From assembly GCF_900106945.1 (NCBI RefSeq), contig NZ_FNNE01000006.1, positions 1 to 64,000 on the forward strand: 64,000 nucleotides of DNA. Direction: 5' to 3'. Under the pieces are notes generated by a model. The model did no database searches, was not told the DNA's origin, and saw nothing but the letters and a program-made list of their open reading frames with translations. This document shows positions 36,863-46,144 of the stretch, in pieces. The first letter of the stretch is position 1, and each line of letters begins with the position of its first letter. The stretch comes from Marinobacter mobilis (GTDB lineage Bacteria > Pseudomonadota > Gammaproteobacteria > Pseudomonadales > Oleiphilaceae). A program made the translations under genes and the position numbers.

Positions 36863-37542
36863 TGGCCGCAAAAACGCCGCTGCCGCCGTTTATTTGCCAC
36901 TACACCGGCCCATTACTGGCGGGTGTTGACGAAGTCGGACGTGGCCCACTGGCGGGGCCGGTCATTACTGCGGCGGTCATACTTGACCCGAAGCGGCCGG
37001 TGCCGGGGCTGGCAGACTCCAAGAAGCTGACTGAAAAGCGCCGGGATGTACTTTACGAAGAGATTCTCGAGAAGGCCCTGGCCTGGAGTATCGGACGTTG
37101 TGACGTCCATGAGATTGATCAGCTGAACATCTATCAGGCAACCATGCTGGCCATGCAGAAGGCGGTGGCCGGGTTGGCCATCAAGCCGGAGTATGTGCTG
37201 GTGGACGGTAATCGCTGCCCCAAGTGGAGCTGGCCATCCGAGCCGGTGGTAAAGGGTGATGGACGGGTGGCGTGTATCAGTGCGGCATCAATCATCGCCA
37301 AGGTGACCCGAGACCGGGAAATGGTGGCCCTTGAGGTGGATTATCCCGGCTATGGCCTGGCTCAGCACAAAGGGTATCCGACACCTGTACATCTGGAGGC
37401 GCTTAATCGCCTTGGCGTCACCTCGATTCATCGCCGTTCCTTTAGGCCGGTGCAGGAGGCGCTGGAGGTGGTCGGAGCCAACTCAGGGACTGAAAATAAC
37501 GATTTGGAATATCCAACGGATTTATTTCAAAAAAGTGTTTGA
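36862..37542 (+). CDS. rnhB: Ribonuclease HII
   Basis: Cuts the RNA strand of RNA-DNA hybrids, especially single misincorporated ribonucleotides. 226 residues; the [19 protein letters not shown] block holds the Asp-Glu of the active site, with VDGN and [16 protein letters not shown] [18 protein letters not shown] further on and [13 protein letters not shown] near the end. The last bases of the gene contain the -35 box of the tRNA promoter. dnaE, often the next gene in this cluster, is not here. Confidence 0.97.
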   Translation: MAAKTPLPPFICHYTGPLLAGVDEVGRGPLAGPVITAAVILDPKRPVPGLADSKKLTEKRRDVLYEEILEKALAWSIGRCDVHEIDQLNIYQATMLAMQKAVAGLAIKPEYVLVDGNRCPKWSWPSEPVVKGDGRVACISAASIIAKVTRDREMVALEVDYPGYGLAQHKGYPTPVHLEALNRLGVTSIHRRSFRPVQEALEVVGANSGTENNDLEYPTDLFQKSV

Positions 37543-37567
37543 CAGGTCGGGCCTTAGTCCTTAATAT
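37539..37567 (+). promoter_or_regulatory. Sigma-70 promoter of the initiator tRNA
   Basis: TTGACA (37539-37544), a 17-base spacer and TAATAT (37562-37567) match the consensus almost perfectly. The -35 box overlaps the rnhB stop codon. A GC-rich discriminator (ACGCGCCAC) follows, the mark of stringently controlled stable-RNA promoters. Confidence 0.9.
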
Positions 37568-37614
37568 ACGCGCCACGTTGATCGGGAAGGGTTCCGAAAG
37601 ACGGAAAGTTTTGA

Positions 37615-37691
<77 letters not shown>

Positions 37692-37697
37692 ACATAG

Positions 37698-37732
37698 AAA
37701 AGGCCGGTCATTGACCGGCCTTTTCTTTTTTT
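37698..37732 (+). terminator. Rho-independent terminator of tRNA-fMet
   Basis: AAAAGGCCGGTC (37698-37709) pairs perfectly with GACCGGCCTTTT (37713-37724) over a 3-base loop and runs into CTTTTTTT. Seven bases after the tRNA end. Confidence 0.95.
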
Positions 37733-38064
37733 GTCAGGGACTTGTGAGTCGACGTTGTTTGCTGACGCCACGCGCAGCAGTGGCGTTGCCGTCGAAGCCG
37801 ATCGCTTCTGCTCCCTGTTGCCAACATGAAAAAGCCGGTCTTTGACCGGCTTTTTTTGTTTTTGCCGGGAGCGTTTGGGGCATCCTTGTTGTTTCGCCCT
37901 GTGTGTAGCTCGTGTTTGCTTGGCCGTCATCGTCGGGGTGTGCCACAAATTCCTCTCTCCCTCATTTCGGTAACTTATTCGTCAACTGAGTCAATGCGGA
38001 TGATGGCTCGTCCTCTCTAAAATGTGTGCACTGTGTCACGTTTTCCAAAGAGAGAATAAAAACC
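37733..38064. other. Gap between tRNA-fMet terminator and the CocE-type gene
   Basis: No gene is supported here. It holds an ACGCCAC/GTGGCGT inverted repeat (37765-37786), the second terminator, then about 200 bases that probably include the promoter of the next gene. No clear -35/-10 pair was picked out. Confidence 0.5.
37829..37863 (+). terminator. Second, near-identical terminator downstream
   Basis: AAAAAGCCGGTC (37829-37840) pairs with GACCGGCTTTTT (37844-37855) over TTT and continues into T-rich sequence. Stem and flanks (CCAACAT before it) resemble the tRNA terminator 130 bases upstream. Confidence 0.9.
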
Positions 38065-40062
38065 ATGATTCAACGTGCAGGTGCATTGGCCTTTGCAAGC
38101 AGTCTTTTCTTAACCGCATGTATTGGCGGATCTGGTGGCGGAGAGGGAGAGGCTGCAGGTCCCTTGCCATCCGAGAAAATACTGCAACCCAATCCAGGCA
38201 GGACGGCAGAACCCTCAGCTACGCGCTCAACGCTGGGCAGTCGCTCTGCGTTGTCGCAGCAAGTTCCCATTCTTCAGAGCGGAGGCCAGCAATGGCAGCC
38301 TTATGAGCGGGCTGAGGATTTCCCGAACACCGTTACATTGGACAATCAGCTCATCCCGATGTCGGATGGCGTAAAACTGTTTGCCAAGATAACGGTGCCG
38401 GCCACGGAGGCTGGAACCCCGGCGCCGGGACCATTCCCCGTCATTCTTACTCAGACTTCCTATAACTCGTCGGTGGGGCAGTACGTGCCAGCAGTGGGTG
38501 CCAGTGACTACCTGGTCAAGCGGGGCTATGCGTCGGTCCTTGTTGATGTTCGCGGTACCGGTAATTCTGAGGGCAACTGGGAGGCGTTTGGTGAACGGGA
38601 GCAGGCCGACTACAACGAAGTCGTGAACTGGGTTGTTGACCAGCAGTGGTCTGATGGCCGTATTGGCGTGCAGGGTATCTCCTATCTGGGGATTACCGCC
38701 GTACTGACCGCAGAGCAACAGAACCCGGCGGTCAAGGCGGCGTTTCCGATTGTTCCGATTGGCGATGGCTACCGGGATATTGTCTTTACTGGCGGCAATG
38801 TAAATGCCACGTTCATCCCCATCTGGATGGGCGCAGTGACCGGATTGGGTATTTTGCCACTGGAGTTGCTGGCTACTGATGACCCGTCAGCCATACTGGA
38901 AGCGATTCCGGACCGGCTGGCCGGTGCGATCCTGGATTTTCAGGTGCCGACCATGTTGAAGGCCGTGCTGGGCGATGAAGAAACGGTTTTCGATGAGGGC
39001 TTCTGGTCCGTGCGTTCTCCGCTTGAGGGTGTAGACAACATTCAGGTTCCCACCTTTATTGTTGGCGGATCCCATGACCTGTTCCAGCGCAGCGAGCCAC
39101 TTTGGTTTGAGCGGCTCAAGGGCCGGGTGCCCGTCAAGTTGCTCATTGGTCCCTGGACTCACATTGAGGCGGCAGGGCTTCCCTCCAATGGTTTGCCGGC
39201 CGATGGCGTGCCTGATTTTGATCATCTTCAACTGCAGTGGTTTGACGAGTATGTCATGGGGCTGGAGACAAATGTGGACGCTCAGCCTAATGTCACTCAG
39301 TATGTGACCGGTGTTGAACGCTATGAAACCACCACCGACTGGCCTCATCCTGAGATGTCAGCCCAGCAGTTCTTCCTGACCTCAGACGGTGCGCTGGCAA
39401 GCCGGGGCCAGTTGCAGGATTCTGTTCCTCAAAACGCCACTACGATGTCAACGCTTCAGCAGCCGCTGAACGGTCTGTGTTCGTTCAGCACCACTCAGTG
39501 GACGGCGGGTGCGACGGGCTTTATTCCGCTGCCGTGTTTCGAATCCAACGACCTTGCCGAGCTGGCCTCACTGACGTTTGATCTGCCGGCAGGGGAAGAC
39601 GGGATATACATCAACGGCCCGATTCAGGCTGACCTTTGGGTATCGACCACCGCACAGGATGTACAACTGTCGGTGCGGGTTGATGTTGTTGGCGCCGACG
39701 GCCGCTCTGAACCGTTGACCAACGGTTTGATGACCGCCAGCATGCACTCGGTGGATGAGGCGCGCTCCCGCTACGACAACGGCATCATGCTGCAGCCATG
39801 GCACACGTTCAGGAGTACAGACCGAGAGCTGCTGGTGCCGCTGGAGCCGAAAAAGGTGTCTGTTGAAGTTTTCTCCACCAGTGCCTATATCCCGCCGGGA
39901 TCCAGCCTGCGTGTTTCAATCAGCACCAGCAATGTGCCGCAGGGTATTCCTCCCTTGCTGGAGCTGATCAACTCGTTGCTTGGTGTGATGACTCTGCACA
40001 TGGGCCCGGAGATGCCCTCCGGCATTGCGTTACCCATCGTGCCTTCTGAGGCCTTGCACTAG
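38065..40062 (+). CDS. CocE/NonD family hydrolase, lipoprotein
   Basis: The ATG at 38065 gives 665 residues with a lipoprotein signal peptide: hydrophobic stretch then LTAC, lipidated Cys19, so the enzyme should sit on the membrane facing the periplasm or outside. The alpha/beta-hydrolase core of the S15/CocE family is clear: RGYASVLVDVRGTGNSEG (about 153-170), the nucleophile in VQGISYLG (Ser206), an Asp in VGGSHDLF and a His in IGPWTHIEAAG. The C-terminal part is the jelly-roll domain typical of X-prolyl dipeptidyl aminopeptidases and cocaine esterase (PGSSLRVSISTSN). Substrate unknown; esters or acyl-amides are the usual range. Confidence 0.9.
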   Translation: MIQRAGALAFASSLFLTACIGGSGGGEGEAAGPLPSEKILQPNPGRTAEPSATRSTLGSRSALSQQVPILQSGGQQWQPYERAEDFPNTVTLDNQLIPMSDGVKLFAKITVPATEAGTPAPGPFPVILTQTSYNSSVGQYVPAVGASDYLVKRGYASVLVDVRGTGNSEGNWEAFGEREQADYNEVVNWVVDQQWSDGRIGVQGISYLGITAVLTAEQQNPAVKAAFPIVPIGDGYRDIVFTGGNVNATFIPIWMGAVTGLGILPLELLATDDPSAILEAIPDRLAGAILDFQVPTMLKAVLGDEETVFDEGFWSVRSPLEGVDNIQVPTFIVGGSHDLFQRSEPLWFERLKGRVPVKLLIGPWTHIEAAGLPSNGLPADGVPDFDHLQLQWFDEYVMGLETNVDAQPNVTQYVTGVERYETTTDWPHPEMSAQQFFLTSDGALASRGQLQDSVPQNATTMSTLQQPLNGLCSFSTTQWTAGATGFIPLPCFESNDLAELASLTFDLPAGEDGIYINGPIQADLWVSTTAQDVQLSVRVDVVGADGRSEPLTNGLMTASMHSVDEARSRYDNGIMLQPWHTFRSTDRELLVPLEPKKVSVEVFSTSAYIPPGSSLRVSISTSNVPQGIPPLLELINSLLGVMTLHMGPEMPSGIALPIVPSEALH

Positions 40063-40093
40063 CATCGGCTGACAGCTCGTAGCGTCACTTCCG

Positions 40094-40111
40094 GGGGGAG
40101 TGTTCTCCCCC
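40094..40111. terminator. Hairpin between convergent genes
   Basis: GGGGGAG (40094-40100) pairs with CTCCCCC (40105-40111) over TGTT, between the CocE-type gene and the amidase on the opposite strand; the 3' arm touches the amidase stop codon. No T-run. Confidence 0.5.
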
Positions 40112-41592
40112 TAGAACCCCGCAGGGACCTGGAAGCCCGCAAGGCCTTGTTGTTCGAGAAGCCGGGCAAAGCCGATGGTGGTCAGGTCCTTGCCCGGGGC
40201 ACCGATCACCTGCACGTTGTAGGGCAGGCCGTTGGCGGTTCGGCCCACTGGCACCGAGGTGGCTGGCAGGCCAAGCAATGTTGCCAGAGCGATCCAGCAG
40301 AACTGATCCAGATAGGGGCGTGCTTCCCCGTTGACGGTTATCCGGCGTTTGAACACTGGTTGGCTGTGATCGTGGGGAATGGCAGAGGTTGGCGTCACGG
40401 GTGTGAGCAGTACATCGCAGTCATTGAACAGACTTTCGATCTGGGCCCGCATTTTCTCCCGCTTTTCATTCCATATCAGCCATTCGCGATAGCTGAGGTT
40501 GGCGCCGTGACCATACTGCCCCGAGCCAACGGTCATGGCCGTTAAGCGGCTGATGATCGGATCAAGGTGGCTCGCCAGCAGCATTTGTCGCCTTTGGGCA
40601 GGCTTCAGTGATGCTCCCATCAGCCCGCCGAGCAGGGTGAAATAGGCTGGCATGATTCGCTCGAGGCTGAGCAGGGGATGGCTGGCCTGGCTGACGCGGG
40701 CGCCGGTGTTCGCGATCCGGGCTGCAAGATCCCTATAGCCTGAGGCCAGTTCATCGTCAATCGGGCAGGCGGCATCCTCGAACCAGTGGCCAACCCGAGT
40801 CTGAGACAGCGCCGTGAGCGACGTTGGCTCCATGTCCAACGTCCAGCTGCGGGCTTCCTGCCGGTTAGGGCCGGCGATGACGTTCAGTAGCAACTCCAGA
40901 TCATCACTGTTGCGGGCCATGGGGCCACCGACCACCAGATCGGGTTCGCTCAGGGCACCGGGAGGTCCGGGAATGTGGCCACGCATCGAGACCAGGGCGC
41001 GGGATGGTTTGTGCCCGAAGACACCGCAGAAATGGGCGGGGGTACGGATTGACCCGGCCAGATCACTGCCCACCTCCAGAGGTGTCATGCCGGCGGCCAG
41101 AGCAGCGGCGGCGCCTCCGGAGGAGCCCCCGGGGGTATGGCGGCTGTCATGGGGATTGTTGGTGACACCGATCAGTTTGTTGTAACTCTGAAGGTCGGAT
41201 GCATACAGTGGCACATTGGATTTACCGATGATGATGGCGCCAGCGTCTTTCAGCCGCTGGATCGCTGTGGCGGACTGCTGCGGGTGGTGCTCCCTGAGTC
41301 TGGGGGCGCCGGCGGTACATGGCATGCCAGCCACTTCCCAGGTGTCTTTGACCGTCATTGGCAGGCCATGCAAGGGCCCCGGCGTGATGCCGGATTGCAG
41401 CAATTCATCGGCGCGGGCAGCGGCATCCAATGCTGCCTGTTCGTTCAGGAAGGTAAAGGCATTTAGCCGGGTGTTATGACTGTTTATCCGCTGCAGCAGG
41501 CTGCGGGTGAGTTCGACACTGCTGAGTGTGCCGGACTTCAGCTCGGTGGCCAGTTCATGGGCGGGGCGGTAGTGCAGTGGGGCTTGGCTCAA
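40111..41592 (-). CDS. Amidase (amidase-signature family)
   Basis: 493 residues with the Ser-cisSer-Lys triad of the amidase-signature family: Lys82 in PMTVKDTW, the glycine/serine motif PGGSSGGAAAALAAG (about 154-168) and the nucleophile Ser181 in GSDLAGSIRTPA. Hydrolyses a carboxylic amide; the substrate cannot be told. It is not next to gatB or gatC, so it is not the tRNA amidotransferase subunit. A GatA-like C-terminal domain follows. Upstream on the same strand is the voltage-sensor-like gene. Confidence 0.92.
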   Translation of the reverse strand: MSQAPLHYRPAHELATELKSGTLSSVELTRSLLQRINSHNTRLNAFTFLNEQAALDAAARADELLQSGITPGPLHGLPMTVKDTWEVAGMPCTAGAPRLREHHPQQSATAIQRLKDAGAIIIGKSNVPLYASDLQSYNKLIGVTNNPHDSRHTPGGSSGGAAAALAAGMTPLEVGSDLAGSIRTPAHFCGVFGHKPSRALVSMRGHIPGPPGALSEPDLVVGGPMARNSDDLELLLNVIAGPNRQEARSWTLDMEPTSLTALSQTRVGHWFEDAACPIDDELASGYRDLAARIANTGARVSQASHPLLSLERIMPAYFTLLGGLMGASLKPAQRRQMLLASHLDPIISRLTAMTVGSGQYGHGANLSYREWLIWNEKREKMRAQIESLFNDCDVLLTPVTPTSAIPHDHSQPVFKRRITVNGEARPYLDQFCWIALATLLGLPATSVPVGRTANGLPYNVQVIGAPGKDLTTIGFARLLEQQGLAGFQVPAGF

Positions 41593-41611
41593 AATTGGGC
41601 TCCCTGGAGGA

Positions 41612-42622
41612 TTACTGTTTCAGTTCCGCACGCCAGTGCTTGACCCGGACCTGGTCCTTGACGGCTTCGATAATCTCGTTAATCAGCGCGATCAGGGCAT
41701 CATTTCGGGCCTCATCGGGTTCTCCGGCGCCTGGCTCAGGCAGCATGACCTGAACGATGTCTTCAATAAAACCGTGGTTGTCGGTAGACGCCAGGTCCTC
41801 CAGAATCTGATGGATCACGTTGGCCACAATATCACCCACGGCGTCTTCCAGGGTCTCCTGAATCGTGGGGCCCACCACGGGCACCAGTCGGAGGCGGGAC
41901 AGCTCTAGGTTCTGTTTCAGGGCATGATCGACCCGGTGTTCAAGATAGATCCGAAGCTCGGCCCGTTTGGGCATGTATCCGTGGCTGGCAGCCTTGGCAA
42001 CCCGTGTGGATATCCAGTCGGTCAGCATCTCCCGGCGGGGGTACAGGATGTCGCCCTGGATGCGCTCGAACAGGGGCGAACCACGGTCCATCTCGTGTTG
42101 TACGCCGCTGAGCACCTTGATCACGATGCGGTCGGACAACTCCTCCATGAAGGCGTCATAGTAGAAGGCAACCAATTGGTAGAGCCTGGACTGGGTGACG
42201 TCGATAATCCGGTACTGGTGGAGCCGGTAAATGATGGATATCACCCGAAGTACCCGCAGGAAGCGCAGACTGCCCACCGGAATACAGCCAACCAGGTCGT
42301 ACCAGTGAATAAACGGGTAGAAGTACCAGCGGTCATAGACCCTGGCTTTGAGGGCATAGCCCCAGCGCACAAAAAACTCGCTGAGGAAAATGGCCACGAA
42401 GATCATATCCAGGAACAGGAAGTTTTCATGGACCGGTTGATAAAGTTGCTGGACCCGTGGCGCGTGTTCCAGTAACAGGTTCTGTACCGCGATGAAGCTG
42501 TAGGTGGAATCGATGATGATCAGGGTCAGGTTGATGATTAACAACCCCAGCATCAGAAAGTCGATGATGAACCAGATTAGCTGATGGCTGGTTTTCAGGT
42601 TCTCCCGGTTGATCTTGAGCAT
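41612..42622 (-). CDS. Voltage-sensor-like four-helix membrane protein without a visible pore domain
   Basis: 336 residues. The first 140 look like an ion-channel voltage-sensor domain: helices at about 16-38, 68-88 (with acidic Glu82), 102-115 and an S4-like helix at 117-136 with arginines at 120, 123, 126 and 133 (LRFLRVLRVISIIYRL). No pore helix or selectivity-filter sequence follows. Residues 140-336 look soluble and helical, with EELSDRIVIKVLSG and a repeated amphipathic stretch (DAVGDIVANVIHQILEDL). Pipelines would likely name it ion transporter. It may be a proton channel or a membrane-potential sensor; neither is established. Confidence 0.7.
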   Translation of the reverse strand: MLKINRENLKTSHQLIWFIIDFLMLGLLIINLTLIIIDSTYSFIAVQNLLLEHAPRVQQLYQPVHENFLFLDMIFVAIFLSEFFVRWGYALKARVYDRWYFYPFIHWYDLVGCIPVGSLRFLRVLRVISIIYRLHQYRIIDVTQSRLYQLVAFYYDAFMEELSDRIVIKVLSGVQHEMDRGSPLFERIQGDILYPRREMLTDWISTRVAKAASHGYMPKRAELRIYLEHRVDHALKQNLELSRLRLVPVVGPTIQETLEDAVGDIVANVIHQILEDLASTDNHGFIEDIVQVMLPEPGAGEPDEARNDALIALINEIIEAVKDQVRVKHWRAELKQ

Positions 42623-42721
42623 CTGGTTGCCTTGGAAACTGCAGCTGAGCTGAATGTGAATATGGACGGGCGAATGGCCGCACGCAGGTCGGGCGGAACG
42701 CCCAACCTGCGCAAGATTAGC

Positions 42722-43930
42722 CTATTTAAGCTCGGCAGACGACTTGCCGAGAAGCCGGCGGGCAATGATAAGGAGCTGAATTTGCTGGGTTCCTTCAAAA
42801 ATATCGAGAATTTTTGAGTCTCTTGACCACTTTTCCAGCAACTCTGTTTCGGCAAAGCCTATGCTGCTGCTCAGTTCCACACAGCGCAACGTGATGGCAT
42901 TACCCACCCGTCCGGCCTTCGCCTTGGCCATCGAGGCTTCCTTGGAGTTGGGCTGGCCATTGTCGGCCATCCAGGCGGCACGCAGGGTCAGCAGCCGGGC
43001 GGCCTCGAGTTCAGCTTCCAACAGATGCAGTTCCCTCACGGCAGCGGGCTGGTTCCAGCCCTGCAAACGGTAATCCAGATCAAGGCCGGCGGAGTCTAGC
43101 AGGTCGCGGGTTTTCTCCAGCGCGGCCCGGGCCACCCCTATGGCCATGGCTGCGACCACTGGCCGGGTATTGTCGAAGGTTTGCATCGCGCCGGCAAAGC
43201 CTTTATCGACACTGATTTCCGGATCGCCCAGCAGGTTTTCCCGGGGCACCCGGCAGTTCTCAAAGCGGATGGTGGCGGTGTCTGAGGCGCGGATACCCAG
43301 TTTTTTCTCCAGCCGTTCCACCGTCATCCCGGGCGTTCCTTTCTCCACCACAAACGATTTGATGGCCGCCCGACCCAGACTGCGGTCCAGGCTGGCCCAG
43401 ACCACCACCGCGTCAGCGCGTTCGCCAGCAGTGACAAAAATCTTCTCGCCATTGATGAGGTAATGATCGCCGTCCTCGGTGGCAGTGGTGCGAATGGCTG
43501 CGCTGTCTGACCCTGCTCCGGGCTCGGTAATTGCCATCGCCGCCCAGGTCTTGCCAAAGCGTTTCAATTGTTCCTCGTTGGCGACGGCCGCGATTGCGGA
43601 GTTGCCCAGCCCCTGACGGGGAATTGACAGCGCCAGCCCGACATCGCCCCAGCAGACTTCGGTCAGGCCGAGTACCGTGTTCATGTTGGTGCCGTTGCGG
43701 TTGCCCTCACCGCTGCCATTGCCGGACCTGGCCAGCTTTCCTGCACCAGCACCGCCGTTGAGCGAGCCATCGTTCATGCCATCCATAATGGTGGCAAACA
43801 TATCGAGTTCTTTCGGGTAGCTGTGTTCGGCCCGGTCGTATTTGCGGGAGATCGGCCGAAACACTTCTTTGGCGGTCTGCTGGGCCTGATGGATGATCGG
43901 ACCAAACTTGCGGGGAATATCCAGATACAT
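42722..43930 (-). CDS. Acyl-CoA dehydrogenase (catalytic subunit candidate)
   Basis: FAD-dependent alpha,beta-dehydrogenation of acyl-CoA. The start at 43930 (MYLDIPRKFG), after GAGGAG, gives 402 residues; a longer reading would overlap the upstream gene. Flavin and substrate motifs are present: AMAITEPGAGSDSAA, FVTAGERADAVVVWA, and near the end DIFEGTQQIQ, which carries the catalytic Glu of the acyl-CoA dehydrogenase family. It is 13 bases after a second, related gene on the minus strand. Substrate unknown. Confidence 0.92.
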   Translation of the reverse strand: MYLDIPRKFGPIIHQAQQTAKEVFRPISRKYDRAEHSYPKELDMFATIMDGMNDGSLNGGAGAGKLARSGNGSGEGNRNGTNMNTVLGLTEVCWGDVGLALSIPRQGLGNSAIAAVANEEQLKRFGKTWAAMAITEPGAGSDSAAIRTTATEDGDHYLINGEKIFVTAGERADAVVVWASLDRSLGRAAIKSFVVEKGTPGMTVERLEKKLGIRASDTATIRFENCRVPRENLLGDPEISVDKGFAGAMQTFDNTRPVVAAMAIGVARAALEKTRDLLDSAGLDLDYRLQGWNQPAAVRELHLLEAELEAARLLTLRAAWMADNGQPNSKEASMAKAKAGRVGNAITLRCVELSSSIGFAETELLEKWSRDSKILDIFEGTQQIQLLIIARRLLGKSSAELK

Positions 43931-43943
43931 GATGCAGTGCTCC

Positions 43944-45248
43944 TCAGGCGTGTGCGCCACCAAAATGGACGGCAACGGATCTCAGGTCCCGGTACCAGCG
44001 TTCAACCGGGTGTTCCTTGACGAAGCCATGACCGCCGAGCAGCTGTACTCCGTTGGTGCCGGTTTCCATCGCCTTTTCGTTACAAAGCAGGCGGGCGAGG
44101 CTGGCCTCCCGGTGCCAGCTCTGGCCTGTTTCGGCCCGGCTGGCGGCGCGCCAGGTCAACATGCGCATGCTGTCGGTCTCAATGGCCATGTTGCTGATCA
44201 TGAACGCCACTGACTGACGATGGCTGATGGGCTCGCCAAAGGCCGTGCGCTCATTGCAGTAAGGGATGACATAATCGAGCACCGCCTGGGCCGTGCCGAT
44301 GGCGAGACCGCAGCGCATGAGGCTGGCCCGGTCCAGGAAACCTGGATAGTCAAAGCTATCATCCCCCAGCAGGGCATCGTTGGGGACGGTGACCTTGTTC
44401 AGTTCAAGGCGGGTCAGCTGGGCGGCACGCAAGCCCATACCCAGGTCTGCGCTGCGTTGCAGTCCGTCGCTGTTGCCGGGAACGAGGAACAACCGGGGTG
44501 TGCCTTCGAGTACTGCGGCCACGAGTATCAGGTCGCTGACTTCGCCCAGCACCACGGCGCTCTTGGTGCCGCTGAGCTCGAAGCCGCTGCCGGTGCGGCG
44601 GGCACGGGTTTGCAGCTGCATGGGGTCAAACAGCGGCGAGGGTTCGTCGACAGCGATGGTGGCCACGGGGGCATCACCGTCGCAGAACAGCGGCAGGTAG
44701 CTCGATTGCTGGGCGCCGGTACCCCACTGGCTGATGGCCTGAGCGACGCCAAACGGGGCGAGCAAGCCAAGGGCCATGCCCATGTCGCCCCGCGCCAGTT
44801 GTTCCGCAATCAGCACGCTGGTGACTGGGGACTGGCTCTCAGCAATGCCACCGAAGGCTTCCGGAACCGCATACAGAGTCAGCCCGAGCTCTGTCGCCGC
44901 CTCATAGACCTCTGCTGGCATGGCGCAGGCTTCGTCCGCCTCGGCAGCAGCCGGGCGCAAGGTGTCCATGGCCAGTCTGCTCAGGGTTTCGACAATCAGT
45001 TTCTGGTCATCATCCAGCGACAGGTCGAACAGGTCCTGGGACGAACGGGCGGGCAGTTGCTTACGCGGCATCCAGCCTGACACACGGCTCACCTCACGGG
45101 CGGCCAGGGACAGGGTCCGGAATCCTGCTTTGGTGCCCTGGTAGGCGGCTTTCTCAACCGGGGTTCGCACACCAAGACGATCCAGCCAGGGGCTGGCTGC
45201 GAGTCGGGTCATGGTCGATAGCGCTAGGCCGATGGGGTCTCGGGGCAT
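43944..45248 (-). CDS. Acyl-CoA dehydrogenase family protein lacking the catalytic C-terminal segment
   Basis: 434 residues with an N-terminal extension of about 75 residues before the usual start. Recognisable family features include the middle beta domain (ATIAVDEPSPLFDP) and the C-terminal bundle LLGGHGFVKEHPVERWYRD. The protein ends at VHFGGAHA, where active relatives have YEGT with the catalytic Glu, so the catalytic base appears to be missing. It directly precedes the intact paralog. The pair may form a heteromer with one active and one structural subunit, as known for some bacterial steroid-degrading ACADs; here that is inference. Confidence 0.85.
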   Translation of the reverse strand: MPRDPIGLALSTMTRLAASPWLDRLGVRTPVEKAAYQGTKAGFRTLSLAAREVSRVSGWMPRKQLPARSSQDLFDLSLDDDQKLIVETLSRLAMDTLRPAAAEADEACAMPAEVYEAATELGLTLYAVPEAFGGIAESQSPVTSVLIAEQLARGDMGMALGLLAPFGVAQAISQWGTGAQQSSYLPLFCDGDAPVATIAVDEPSPLFDPMQLQTRARRTGSGFELSGTKSAVVLGEVSDLILVAAVLEGTPRLFLVPGNSDGLQRSADLGMGLRAAQLTRLELNKVTVPNDALLGDDSFDYPGFLDRASLMRCGLAIGTAQAVLDYVIPYCNERTAFGEPISHRQSVAFMISNMAIETDSMRMLTWRAASRAETGQSWHREASLARLLCNEKAMETGTNGVQLLGGHGFVKEHPVERWYRDLRSVAVHFGGAHA

Positions 45249-45481
45249 GGAGGCACTCCTGTGGAGGTTGTTCTTGTTATTACTTCATGGTTTAACTTGA
45301 TCATGTGGCGATTGCCGGGGATTACCATTGGCATAAGGAGCAGGTGTCGGTGGCGAAACGGCCAATCTGCAGTTGTTCGTGGATTAACCTGCCCATCAAA
45401 CGTAAACTCGCAAGGGGGAGGCAGGGCAAAATGCCCGCTCGCCTCTACAGCAACATTTGCGAGAATTCAGGGAGAGACAGA

Positions 45482-46144
45482 GTGCCCCAATCGGTGTCGT
45501 TTGAGCCTTACCCCAAAGTCGAGGAGTGGCTGAACTGGCTGACCCATGGGCTGGCCGCCTTGTTCAGTATTGCGGGCATGGCTGTGCTGCTGGTGATGGC
45601 CGTCGAGCGGGAAGATGTCTGGAAAATCGTCAGCTTCGGTATCTACGGCAGCAGCATGACACTGCTGTTCCTGGCCTCTACGCTTTATCATTTTGCCCGT
45701 CGGGCGGAGATGAGGCGATTATTCAAGATGTTGGATCACTGTGCGATTTTTCTCCTGATCGCCGGCACCTACACTCCCTTTCTGCTGGTGAATATGCGTG
45801 GCACCGTGGGTTGGACAATGTTCGCGGTGATCTGGGGGCTGGCCATCGGCGGCATTGCCCTGAAACTGATCTTCGGGCACCGCTTCAAACCGCTTCAGAT
45901 TACCATTTACCTGCTGATGGGATGGCTGGTGGTGGTTGCCTCCAAGGAGATGTCGGAGACGGTCAATGATCTGGGGTTGTCATTGCTCATCGCAGGCGGC
46001 GTGACCTACACCCTTGGGGTGGTGTTCTACCTCATCAAGAAGATTCCCTATAACCATGCAATCTGGCACCTGTTTGTGGTGGGTGGCAGTACCTGCCACT
46101 TCTTTGCCATTTACCACGGGGTGCTGAACGGCCATATCGCCTGA
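45482..46144 (+). CDS. Hemolysin III family membrane protein (TrhA-like)
   Basis: 220 residues from a GTG at 45482, preceded by AGGGAG; earlier in-frame starts (45305, 45431) give long tails unlike the family. Seven hydrophobic helices with the family landmarks: WLNWLTHGLAALFSIAGM, LASTLYHFARRAEMRRLFKMLDHCAIFLLIAGTYTPF region (Ser, His and Asp of a metal-binding set), and a final His pair (HAIWHLFVVGGSTCHFFAIY). It belongs to the PAQR superfamily, with roles in membrane lipid homeostasis in some bacteria; hemolysis is not implied. The stop overlaps tamA's ATG. Confidence 0.9.
   Translation: MPQSVSFEPYPKVEEWLNWLTHGLAALFSIAGMAVLLVMAVEREDVWKIVSFGIYGSSMTLLFLASTLYHFARRAEMRRLFKMLDHCAIFLLIAGTYTPFLLVNMRGTVGWTMFAVIWGLAIGGIALKLIFGHRFKPLQITIYLLMGWLVVVASKEMSETVNDLGLSLLIAGGVTYTLGVVFYLIKKIPYNHAIWHLFVVGGSTCHFFAIYHGVLNGHIA

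Noticed and set aside
37820..37835. Remnant of a second tRNA before the second terminator (CCAACATG)
   Set aside because: Only a few bases resemble the tRNA 3' end; no T-arm or acceptor stem can be folded upstream.
45305..45481. 59-residue N-terminal extension of the hemolysin III-like protein
   Set aside because: The extra residues are cysteine/arginine-rich and unlike the family; the GTG at 45482 has a good ribosome-binding site and normal length.
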